From Deltaproteobacteria bacterium (lineage in GTDB: Bacteria > Desulfobacterota > Desulfuromonadia > Desulfuromonadales > Geopsychrobacteraceae), in assembly GCA_024280485.1 (NCBI GenBank), contig JAJRQB010000117.1:50998-114997 (forward strand): a DNA stretch of 64,000 nt, given 5' to 3'. A model generated the notes under the pieces. The model was not told the origin of the DNA. It searched no databases and worked only from the letters and a program-made list of their open reading frames with translations. A program made the position numbers and the translations under genes. Shown piece after piece: positions 56,240 through 63,402 of this stretch. Numbering within the stretch: the stretch's first letter is position 1; each line of letters opens with the position of its first letter.

Positions 56240-58015
56240 CTAAATGCTGTCCAGACCGAGTTCGACGAGCTTCTGCTGCGAAGGGACACCATTCTCGTCC
56301 CAGTCTCGATAGGCGTAGTATTTCTGCCGTGCTGTTTCGAAATCCTCTTGACTGAAGACCCGACCGGCATGGGGACCCTTCTCAAGCTTGCGCTTCATCA
56401 CCTTCTCCGGCAGCGCATCATCCTTAGCACTGAAACCGGCACGCAGGTTGAACAGTCGGCTGAGGTTCCAGATCCGCTCCCCGGTCGTGGCAAGTTCTGC
56501 GGCGGTTACAGACTCGCCCAGGCCAGCAGATAGCAGGTCGGCCATGATCTCGAAATCGAGGGTCCCCCAGAACTGGCAGAAGCCGAGCGCCCACTTGATG
56601 CCGTTGTGATTCTGACCTTCGGCCACCTCACGACTCATGACATCAAGATCGAAAGGGGTCTCGTGAAAGGGAAGAAAGGCCCGCAGGTGACAGGCACCGC
56701 GTTCACTGGTGGCATAGGCGAGGCCCATGCCGTAGTTGCCGCGTGGCTCGTATGCGGCCATATCCAGGCCTTTGATCTCCATCGACATATCGGTCGAACT
56801 GTATTTTTCGGCAAGTCTCTTGGAGCCCTGTGCCAACTCCCGCCCGCGCGGCGTCGACAGATGGGCGATCTCGGAGACGATCTTGAGATATTCATCGGCA
56901 TCGCCGAAACACAGACCATGATCGGCGCGCCCGGCTTCGTTCATTTCCATGGCCAGACTGATCGTCGCACCACAGCTGATGGTATCGAGGCCCAGGTCAT
57001 CACAGAGGCGGTTGAAACGGATGACTGGCTCCAGTTCATTGATATCGCAATTAGAGCCGCCGACCACCAGGGTCTCGTATTCGGGACCTTCCATCTCTGC
57101 GCCGTTGATGCGGGTAAACTTGCCGCAAGCCATCGGACAGGAGTTGCAAGCCCGGTCGCCGATCTTGGCACGGTTGACTGCGTCACCATTGACACCAACA
57201 GCCTTTTCATTGACGCCTTTAGTAAAGTTACGGGTCGGCTGGAGACCGAGTTCGTTGGTCATATCGACGGTACCGGGGGTCCCGTCTGTGCTGACCCAGG
57301 CATTGGCTTCGCTGAGCAGATTTTCCTGCTTCCAACGGGTCACCCTCTGCTGGAAATTGGCCATGTCGGCCACCCGCACCGCACCGGTGCCACGACAGAC
57401 GATCCCTTTAAGGTTCTTGCTGCCGAACAGGGCGCCTGGGCCGCCACGGCCGAACTGGCGGTAGGCGTCGGCGCCAATGATGGCATAGGGCAACTGGTTC
57501 TCCCCGGCCGGTCCGATGGCCAGACACTTGGCTTCGGGCGTGCCGATGGCGTCTTCTAACAACTTCTCGGTTTCGAAGATCCCCTTCCCTATCAGCGCTA
57601 CCGCGCTTTCAAGGGTCACTTGATCATCGATGATCTGCAAGTAGACCGGAGACTCCGCTCTCCCTTTAAGGATCAGGCCATCGTAACCGGCGAGCTTAAG
57701 TTCGGGACCGAAGGCGCCACCGATATTCGACTCCAAGATGGTGCCGGTCTGCGGGGATTTGGAGACCAAACAGGTCCGCGAGGTCATCGGGACCAGGGTG
57801 CCGGTGAAGGTGCCGGTCATGATCACCACCTGGTTCTCGGGCGACAAAGGATCGACCTGAGGGCTCACGGCCTCCCAGTAGTAACGCAGTGCCAGCCCCC
57901 AGCTACCTCGGTATTCTTTGAGCCAATCCCGGCGCAAAGGTTCGGTGGTAATCTTCTTGGTAGTCAGGTCAACAACCAGCAGTTTACCAGCGTAAAGATT
58001 CATTTTTGTTTTCAT
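56240..58015 (-). CDS. Aldehyde:ferredoxin oxidoreductase family tungsten enzyme
   Basis: A 591-residue AOR-family enzyme that would oxidise an aldehyde to a carboxylic acid, or reduce the acid, using a tungsto-bispterin and a [4Fe-4S] cluster. Cluster ligands are Cys290, Cys293 and Cys297 in CNSCPMACGKF. The pterin-binding DDLGLDTISCG and a RGACHLRAF segment are present, and the N-terminal MTGTFTGTLVPMTSRT is typical. The start is ATG 58015, or the ATG four codons on. The ferredoxin follows at once, and operators E and E' lie upstream. A second AOR gene lies at the right window edge. Confidence 0.93.
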   Translation of the reverse strand: MKTKMNLYAGKLLVVDLTTKKITTEPLRRDWLKEYRGSWGLALRYYWEAVSPQVDPLSPENQVVIMTGTFTGTLVPMTSRTCLVSKSPQTGTILESNIGGAFGPELKLAGYDGLILKGRAESPVYLQIIDDQVTLESAVALIGKGIFETEKLLEDAIGTPEAKCLAIGPAGENQLPYAIIGADAYRQFGRGGPGALFGSKNLKGIVCRGTGAVRVADMANFQQRVTRWKQENLLSEANAWVSTDGTPGTVDMTNELGLQPTRNFTKGVNEKAVGVNGDAVNRAKIGDRACNSCPMACGKFTRINGAEMEGPEYETLVVGGSNCDINELEPVIRFNRLCDDLGLDTISCGATISLAMEMNEAGRADHGLCFGDADEYLKIVSEIAHLSTPRGRELAQGSKRLAEKYSSTDMSMEIKGLDMAAYEPRGNYGMGLAYATSERGACHLRAFLPFHETPFDLDVMSREVAEGQNHNGIKWALGFCQFWGTLDFEIMADLLSAGLGESVTAAELATTGERIWNLSRLFNLRAGFSAKDDALPEKVMKRKLEKGPHAGRVFSQEDFETARQKYYAYRDWDENGVPSQQKLVELGLDSI

Positions 58016-58033
58016 CTATTCATGCTCCTTGAT

Positions 58034-58192
58034 TCAGCAATCGCTACCGGTTTTGGCGTAAGTCTCTGTAACCATCACCTCGTCAGCACGGTAGGAACTT
58101 CGGACCAGCGAACCGGCGGCAACCTCTTTGAACACCATCTCCCGAGCGATTTCGGCCCAGGTGGAAAACTCATAAGGCGACAGGTAGCTCTT
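58034..58192 (-). pseudogene. Remnant of a lipoyl synthase (lipA) C-terminus
   Basis: The last 50 or so codons of the track ORF 58034-58300 read SYLSPYEFSTWAEIARE then MVFKEVAAGSLVRSSYRADE. This matches the end of lipoyl synthase, where a (Y/H)(L/V)xPEEF helix is followed by the invariant G(P)xVRSSYHA. The radical-SAM part is absent and the sequence upstream is operator E, so this is a fragment. It lies between the LuxR gene and the AOR gene, in a cluster whose E2 needs lipoate. It suggests that a lipA gene was once here and was replaced when the promoter or AOR genes arrived. Confidence 0.75.
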
Positions 58193-58269
58193 TGATTCCG
58201 GTTGTCTACGAAGACAAGAGGAAATGTGCCGCAATAGGGCGACAAACATAAAACATCGTTTAATTATGG

Positions 58270-58316
58270 AGGTTAGCAGGTAGGGGAAAGCTTTAACCAT
58301 TCCCCAAAAGGGAGTG
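58270..58316 (-). promoter_or_regulatory. Operator/promoter site E (AOR operon)
   Basis: The operator TTCCCCAAAAGGGAGTG lies at 58300-58316. After 21 bases comes TGCTAACCT (58270-58278). The AOR start is 255 bases further, so the leader is long and includes the lipA remnant. Confidence 0.8.
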
Positions 58317-58365
58317 AGTACGGCATTACAAAGAAAGCCGAATCTGTATTCAAGGTGTTCAATTG

Positions 58366-58411
58366 AGGAAATTATCGGAAAGGGAAAAGCTCAACAATCC
58401 CCCACAAGGGA
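58366..58411 (-). promoter_or_regulatory. Degenerate operator copy E' upstream of site E
   Basis: ATCCCCCACAAGGGAGG at about 58396 resembles the operator with one extra base and a changed centre. It is followed on the minus strand after about 18 bases by CGATAATTT, close to the -10-like box of site C, and then by GAACACCTTGAA, similar to the third box. It may be a second, weaker promoter or a binding site that strengthens site E. Confidence 0.5.
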
Positions 58412-58451
58412 GGTAACTGCCAGATGCGGAGAGAAGAAATTACGCGGGTTA

Positions 58452-59366
58452 TCAGAGATTCTTCAGGGGGTCATCGACCTTGCCGTCGTAGAATTTCAAG
58501 GCATCAAGAAACAAGGCAAACAGTTCTGCGTGAGTCGAAACTTCGAGCTTGGTATAGATATTCTTGCGGTGCATCTTTACTGTACCGGGTTTCACCCCCA
58601 GGATATCCGCTGCTGCAACTTGGGAATATCCTAACAGCATCAGGTGGACCAATTCCTGTTCCCGTTCGGTCAAAACTGAAACACCAAATCTGTCATAGGC
58701 CTGTTTAAATAGCCTGTGCAGTTCTGTGGTCTCTTCTGGATCTGCCTTACCCTTCTCCCAATGCTTTTTTAACAGTGCATTAACAACCGGGCTTATCTCC
58801 TTAAGCCTCAAAAGTACCTCTTCTGGGTAGGGGCCACTGCCCGCCAGTTTCCCTATGCTTATGGCCAAAGCAGAGTTACTGGAGATAGCAACAACAAAAT
58901 CTACATTATCCTCCACTCCTCCTTCAGCCAGGTAATATCGCTTGTAGAATTCGGAGTTGAGGAATTCATCAGGGGCGATTTCTTTCAGGGGGAAGAACCC
59001 CGACTTTCCATTTTCTATGCAGTCAAGTGCGTAACGATACACGGGATCCAGCAAATATGCCCCTTCAAGAAATAAGGCAAATCCACTTTTCACTCTGGGA
59101 GAAGGAGAAACGTCATAAACGAACTGGGGCCTCTGGTCTCTGGTGAGGTGACAGAGGGCAAATCTCGAGACATCTGGCTTATCGAGAAAAGAAAACATCA
59201 AGCAACTTAACTCATCATAAAAGTTCTGGTTTCCCAAAGCCCCTATGACCAGAGCCTCGTGCTCAAGTACTTTTTCCCTTTTTGTAATACTTGTAGGCAC
59301 TCTCTTCTTATCCAATCGGATTGCCTCCCATGCTTCAATAATTTTATTATAAATTTGAAAAATCAC
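58452..59366 (-). CDS. LuxR-family transcriptional regulator
   Basis: A 304-residue regulator with a C-terminal LuxR helix-turn-helix (LTEREQELVHLMLLGYSQVAAADILGVKPGTVKMHRKNIYTKL, about residues 228-275). The N-terminal region of about 220 residues is not a receiver domain and has no recognised ligand-binding name; it probably senses a small molecule. The start appears to be GTG 59366 and is uncertain. It is the only DNA-binding regulator inside the catabolic region and lies between operator E and the E2 gene, so it is the best candidate for binding TTCCCCAAAAGGGAGT. No such operator precedes its own gene. Confidence 0.88.
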   Translation of the reverse strand: MIFQIYNKIIEAWEAIRLDKKRVPTSITKREKVLEHEALVIGALGNQNFYDELSCLMFSFLDKPDVSRFALCHLTRDQRPQFVYDVSPSPRVKSGFALFLEGAYLLDPVYRYALDCIENGKSGFFPLKEIAPDEFLNSEFYKRYYLAEGGVEDNVDFVVAISSNSALAISIGKLAGSGPYPEEVLLRLKEISPVVNALLKKHWEKGKADPEETTELHRLFKQAYDRFGVSVLTEREQELVHLMLLGYSQVAAADILGVKPGTVKMHRKNIYTKLEVSTHAELFALFLDALKFYDGKVDDPLKNL

Positions 59367-59430
59367 CAGAACTTATAGAAACTTACCATAGAGGTACTGA
59401 CCAAACCTTGAACAAAATAAAATCCAGAGA

Positions 59431-59464
59431 AAAAAAGGCAACGGAAAATAAATTTTCCGTTGCC
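59431..59464 (-). terminator. Terminator after the E2 gene
   Basis: On the minus strand GGCAACGGAAAA and TTTTCCGTTGCC form a perfect 12-pair stem with loop TTTA, followed by a run of T. It ends the E1alpha-E1beta-E2 operon before the LuxR gene. Confidence 0.93.
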
Positions 59465-59524
59465 TGAAGAAAGGTTTCAACCCTTCCAGGTTGTCTACCT
59501 ATGGATTGTATTGCTGAAAAATAG

Positions 59525-60778
59525 TTAAAGCAGAAGTTCGGGGTCAGCCATGAGTTCAGCGATTTTAACAGCCAGCTTGCCGATCGGTATGCCGTCGACA
59601 ATACGGTGGTCGAAGGTAAAATTCAGCGACATCATCGACCGGATGTCAATCTCGCCGTCCTGGACCACCGGTTTTTCCACGATCGGGCCCGGCTGAACCA
59701 GCAACGCTTGACCCGGGTTGAGAATGGGCGTCGAAGAGACAAGTCCACCAGCAAAGGCTGCACTGCTGAGGGTTAAGGTCCCGTCCTGCATATCCTCGGG
59801 TGTGAGTTCTCCGGCCCGAGCCCTGCCACTGAGATCCTTGACCTCCCGGCCGATTTCGAAGAGGGACTTGCGGCCGGCATCCTTGATGACAGGGACAAAC
59901 AAGCCGCTTTCGTATTCGTTTATCTCGGTCGCGATGGCAATGCCGAGATTGATTTCTTCCCAGACCTTGATTTCCTCGCCGACAATCGAGGCATTGACGA
60001 TAGGAACCTGCCTGGCGGCACGGGCGATGATCAGGGCGAAAAGGTCAGTGAAGGAGACGCGATGTCCAATCTTCTCTGCCTTTGCAACCAGCCGTTTGCG
60101 GAGGTTCACAAGTTCTGTCGCGTCGACTTCCATGGTTGAGCTCATCTGAGCCGTGCTACTCAGACTCAGCATCATGTTGTCGGCGATAGCCTTGCGCATC
60201 CCCTTAAGCGGGATAGATGCTTTGACTTTCGGACCGGTCTCAACCGCGGGTGTCAGGGTTGAAGATGCACCGGAAACAGGAGCAGTCTGGCTCGCCTCGA
60301 TGGTAGCCAACACATCCCGCTTGACGATTCGTCCGTTGGGTCCAGTACCTGCGACCTCGGAGATATCGAGACCATTGAGCTTGGCAAGTTTTTTTGCCAC
60401 AGGAGAGGCAATGATTCGACCGCCCGTCGTGGCAGAGTGAGTTTCGCCTTGCACAACCTGCGGCGCCTGTTCTGCAACGGCCACGCCTGCTGGCTCGGCG
60501 GCAAAAGCCACCACCTTCTCCCCCAGCGAATCCAGCTCTTCCTTCGTCTTGGCAATGTGACCGATCACCTGTTCGACTGGAACGGTCTGCCCCTCGGAAA
60601 TCACAATATTCAGGTAACCGCTACCGGTCGACTCGATTTCGTAAGAAACCTTTTCGGTTTCAATTTCCAGCAGTATTTGCCCTTTTTCAACCATGTCACC
60701 CTGGGCAAACTGCCAGGCATTAACGGTCCCTTCGCTCATCGCCATAGCGAGCTTGGGCATCAGTATCTCTTGTGCCAT
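59525..60778 (-). CDS. Dihydrolipoamide acyltransferase (E2) of an acetoin-dehydrogenase-like complex
   Basis: E2 accepts the acyl group on a lipoyl arm and transfers it to CoA. The N-terminal lipoyl domain has Lys43 in EIETEKVSYEI. After a linker comes the peripheral subunit-binding domain (IIASPVAKKLAKLNGLDIS ... GPNGRIVKRDV), and the C-terminal catalytic domain ends with FDHRIVDG. I use ATG 60778 after GGAGG; the track start uses GTG. At 417 residues with a single lipoyl domain it suits acetoin or 2-oxo-acid complexes. Confidence 0.94.
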   Translation of the reverse strand: MAQEILMPKLAMAMSEGTVNAWQFAQGDMVEKGQILLEIETEKVSYEIESTGSGYLNIVISEGQTVPVEQVIGHIAKTKEELDSLGEKVVAFAAEPAGVAVAEQAPQVVQGETHSATTGGRIIASPVAKKLAKLNGLDISEVAGTGPNGRIVKRDVLATIEASQTAPVSGASSTLTPAVETGPKVKASIPLKGMRKAIADNMMLSLSSTAQMSSTMEVDATELVNLRKRLVAKAEKIGHRVSFTDLFALIIARAARQVPIVNASIVGEEIKVWEEINLGIAIATEINEYESGLFVPVIKDAGRKSLFEIGREVKDLSGRARAGELTPEDMQDGTLTLSSAAFAGGLVSSTPILNPGQALLVQPGPIVEKPVVQDGEIDIRSMMSLNFTFDHRIVDGIPIGKLAVKIAELMADPELLL

Positions 60779-60814
60779 ATCTCTATCCTCCACTTGCCCG
60801 GCTTGTTCGCCGGT

Positions 60815-61777
60815 TCAGGCAATCACGCGACGAATTGCTGTTTCAATCTTGGCGGGGTTTGGCAGCACATGGGCCTCAAGGTATCCACCGGGAATCGGCA
60901 TATTGTCGATACAGATCCTTTCGATCGGAGCATCAAGCAAATCGAAGGACTTATCCACGACCTGGGCTATCAATTCAGCGGCAAACCCGCAGCGTTCGGT
61001 ATCCTCATCAACAACCACCAGACGGTTGGTCTTCTCCAGCGACCTGCTGATTGCCTCATAATCGAGGGGTTCCATGCTACGCAGGTCAACAACTTCGACA
61101 CTGACCTCAGACTCGAGGTTGGCTGCCACCTCAAGAGCATGTTTTACCTGTAATCCGGTCGCTACTACAGTGACGTCTGTCCCCTCGCGCTTAACGTCCG
61201 CAACCCCCAGAGGAACAAGATATTCTTCCTCTGGAACCTGTCCTTTTTCCATCATCAACGCCAGGTGCCAGAACATACACACGGGGTTGTTATCACGAAT
61301 GGCAGACTTCATCAGTCCCTTTGCATCATAGGGCGTAGACGGGAAAGCCACTTTGATCCCGGGGTGATGCAGAAACATGGCATGAGGAGTCACTGAGTGC
61401 TCGTTGGCCAGTTTAAGACCGGCACCGACTCCTGCTGTGATAACCAATGGGACCGAAACATTGCCCCCATGTTGAAAATAGTGCTGAGCAGATTGCAGCA
61501 ACACTTCACAGGCTGCAACATAGGCAAAGCCACCGGACATAAAATCCACTACCGGGCGGTAACCCATCTGCGCGGCGCCGAAGGCAGAACCGACCATGGC
61601 CGTTTCGGAGATGGGGGTATCCAGAACCCGATCATCACCGAACATCTCCACCAAACCAGTGGTATTGGGGAAGTTCCCCCCGCGTATATCCTGGCCGACC
61701 AAGAAAACCTTCTCATCTACCTGCATCTCTTCGATATAAGCTTCTCTTATCGCTTCAATCAGTGTAATTTCTCGCAT
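60815..61777 (-). CDS. Thiamine-diphosphate dehydrogenase E1 beta subunit
   Basis: A 320-residue beta subunit of a two-chain E1. Blocks seen are GQDIRGGNFPNTTGLVEMFG, DTPISETAMVGSAFGAAQMG and the C-terminal SMEPLDYEAI and VVDEDTERCGFAAEL. It pairs with E1alpha, whose gene ends 17 bases upstream, and resembles AcoB and PdhB. The GGGAGAG ribosome site precedes ATG 61777. Confidence 0.95.
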   Translation of the reverse strand: MREITLIEAIREAYIEEMQVDEKVFLVGQDIRGGNFPNTTGLVEMFGDDRVLDTPISETAMVGSAFGAAQMGYRPVVDFMSGGFAYVAACEVLLQSAQHYFQHGGNVSVPLVITAGVGAGLKLANEHSVTPHAMFLHHPGIKVAFPSTPYDAKGLMKSAIRDNNPVCMFWHLALMMEKGQVPEEEYLVPLGVADVKREGTDVTVVATGLQVKHALEVAANLESEVSVEVVDLRSMEPLDYEAISRSLEKTNRLVVVDEDTERCGFAAELIAQVVDKSFDLLDAPIERICIDNMPIPGGYLEAHVLPNPAKIETAIRRVIA

Positions 61778-61794
61778 CGAAACTCTCCCTCTCT

Positions 61795-62823
61795 TTATTC
61801 GGCGTAGACGAGCTTATTGATATCGCTCAAGTCCAGTTGGTCTGCCACGGGGCTTTCATCGGCAAAACGTTCTGCGTCAGCCACTTCCTGAGTCGCCTCA
61901 GCCTCGATCTGATCGATCAACTCCTGGCTCAACAGCCCTTCGGTTAACAACCGCTCGCGACAGATCAGGATCGCATCGCGCTCGCGAAGTTCATCAATCT
62001 CTTCTTTGCTGCGGGGCGTGTAGTCGACCAGATCGGGCAATCCGACGCCATGAGCCTGAATGCGGACCGTTTTGGCCTCGATCAGATAAGGTCCCTTGCC
62101 GGCCCGGGCATGTTCGACCGCCTTCAGGGTCGCCTCGGCCACAGCGATGACATCCTGTCCGTCGACAATGACCGCGGGCATTCCGTAGCCTTTTGCAAGG
62201 TCGGCAATATCCTTGGTCGGGTGCATATCTTCATGTTTGGAAAAGATAGCCAGGCCATTATTTTCTATCAGATAAACAATAGGTAGTTTCCAGTTGTTGG
62301 CCATCAGGAATGATTCGTGGGCGGTGCCACGATTGGAACCACCGTCGCCGCAGCACATCATGGTAATCTGCCCGTCACCGTTTTTCTTGCAGGCCAGCCC
62401 CCAGCCGACCGTCGGAGAAAAACCGGCGCCAATACAGCCGGAAGTTCCGAAAACACCATATTCGGGGAAGCTCCAGTGATAGGACGAGCGTCCCTTGCAA
62501 CAACCTGTGGTTTTGCCGGTATGCTCGGCCAGGTAATACTTGAGGTCGATCCCCTTGCTCAGCATATGTCCCTGGGCATGGGCTCGGTGGTGCGGCCAAA
62601 GGATATCCTCCTTGCGCAGGAACGAACAGGCTCCCACACCGGGAGCGAGGCCACCCTCACCCGCATGATAGAACGAGATCAGCTGGCCAGCCTGAATCCG
62701 CCGGACATAGCACTTATCAAAATGATCTGCCCGAACCAGATTCCGATAAAGAGTAAGGAGCTGGTCATTAGACAGTTTTGCCTTGGGCCCCTTCCCTTTT
62801 TTGGCATCAATTGATTTTTTCAT
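61795..62823 (-). CDS. Thiamine-diphosphate dehydrogenase E1 alpha subunit
   Basis: E1alpha binds thiamine diphosphate through CCGDGGSNRGTAHESFLMANNWKLPIVYLIENN, the GDG-to-NN motif. It carries out decarboxylation of a 2-oxo acid or cleavage of a diketone or acyloin. GRSSYHW and HRAHAQGHML align with the AcoA/PdhA group. I prefer ATG 62823 because GGAG stands seven bases upstream; the track ATG 62835 has its ribosome site too close. No acoX gene is present, so acetoin is only one possible substrate. The gene is first behind operator F. Confidence 0.94.
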   Translation of the reverse strand: MKKSIDAKKGKGPKAKLSNDQLLTLYRNLVRADHFDKCYVRRIQAGQLISFYHAGEGGLAPGVGACSFLRKEDILWPHHRAHAQGHMLSKGIDLKYYLAEHTGKTTGCCKGRSSYHWSFPEYGVFGTSGCIGAGFSPTVGWGLACKKNGDGQITMMCCGDGGSNRGTAHESFLMANNWKLPIVYLIENNGLAIFSKHEDMHPTKDIADLAKGYGMPAVIVDGQDVIAVAEATLKAVEHARAGKGPYLIEAKTVRIQAHGVGLPDLVDYTPRSKEEIDELRERDAILICRERLLTEGLLSQELIDQIEAEATQEVADAERFADESPVADQLDLSDINKLVYAE

Positions 62824-62895
62824 TGTGTTCTCCATTCCTGTGAATTCGCTATATCATCAAATAAGCGTTGACTTCTATTCCCAAGACTTAGGTTC

Positions 62896-62964
62896 TCAAA
62901 CAGTGTTCGACAGTGATAAATGTAGCAAGAAGGAATGGGGGAAACTATTCCCCAAAAGGGAGTG
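62896..62964 (-). promoter_or_regulatory. Operator/promoter site F (E1-E2 operon)
   Basis: The operator TTCCCCAAAAGGGAGTG lies at 62948-62964, followed after exactly 20 bases by TGCTACATT (62919-62927). AACACTGTTTGA (62896-62907) follows after 11 bases, a wider gap than at sites A-C. The E1alpha start is about 75 bases further. Confidence 0.85.
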
Positions 62965-63107
62965 AGTTCTAGATATTTGGAGGGGATCAAATGAGCTTGT
63001 CAGGAAAAAAGCGGCGATAGACAGGACCTGAATTCATAGCCGCCGACCTAGAACAGTCCACTTCATGGTTAAGCAAGAAATGGAGATTAACTCCCCCCAA
63101 ACAGACG

Positions 63108-63140
63108 TGGTCCCTGGGTTCAATTCCCAGGAACCGCGTA
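63108..63140. repeat. Hairpin with tRNA T-arm-like tip
   Basis: CCCTGGG and CCCAGG pair around TTCAATT, and the stem continues through GTGG/CCGC with one mismatch. GGTTCAATTCC is a canonical T-arm sequence, but I could not assemble acceptor, D and anticodon arms around it. It is downstream of the Cys-rich gene and may be its terminator on the minus strand, although the T-run is poor. Confidence 0.4.
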
Positions 63141-63145
63141 AGCCA

Positions 63146-63337
63146 TCAACCCGCATTCACCGTCTTATAATAAAACTTCTGAATTGGACATGCCCCCTGC
63201 CCGATATGATCACAGTAACCGCAGCTGCCGCCACGCATTTCAGTCGTATCCCTACACTCCCGACAGAAGGCCTGCCCGCGTGGACAGACGATAGCAGCAA
63301 TGCGATCCGGATATCTGATGCATTTCAGAGGTGACAT
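63146..63337 (-). CDS. Small Cys-rich protein downstream of the second AOR gene
   Basis: A 63-residue protein with seven cysteines (C, then CPRGQAFCREC, then CGYCDHIGQGAC), enough for one or two metal sites such as a zinc ribbon or [4Fe-4S] centre. It begins 65 bases after the AOR stop on the same strand and is probably cotranscribed. The ribosome site is weak. I do not recognise the family; a role in maturation of, or electron transfer from, the AOR-type enzyme is inferred from position. Confidence 0.6.
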   Translation of the reverse strand: MSPLKCIRYPDRIAAIVCPRGQAFCRECRDTTEMRGGSCGYCDHIGQGACPIQKFYYKTVNAG

Positions 63338-63402
63338 GCTTCAAATATTTTCAGCTAAAAGTTTCACTCCAAGGCCTTAAAGCCTATGACAGGTCGTCAT
63401 TT

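Noticed and set aside
56606-57559. 317-codon ORF antisense to the AOR gene
   Set aside because: The AOR frame carries the cluster and pterin motifs; the plus-strand ORF resembles no family.
23266-63085. Shared 15-base sequence TTAAGCAAGAAATGG at 23266 and 63069
   Set aside because: A 15-base match between two places in 64 kb is expected by chance about once, and the flanks do not align well.
63108-63140. Possible tRNA or tRNA fragment
   Set aside because: Only a T-arm-like hairpin is present; no acceptor, D or anticodon arm could be built around it.
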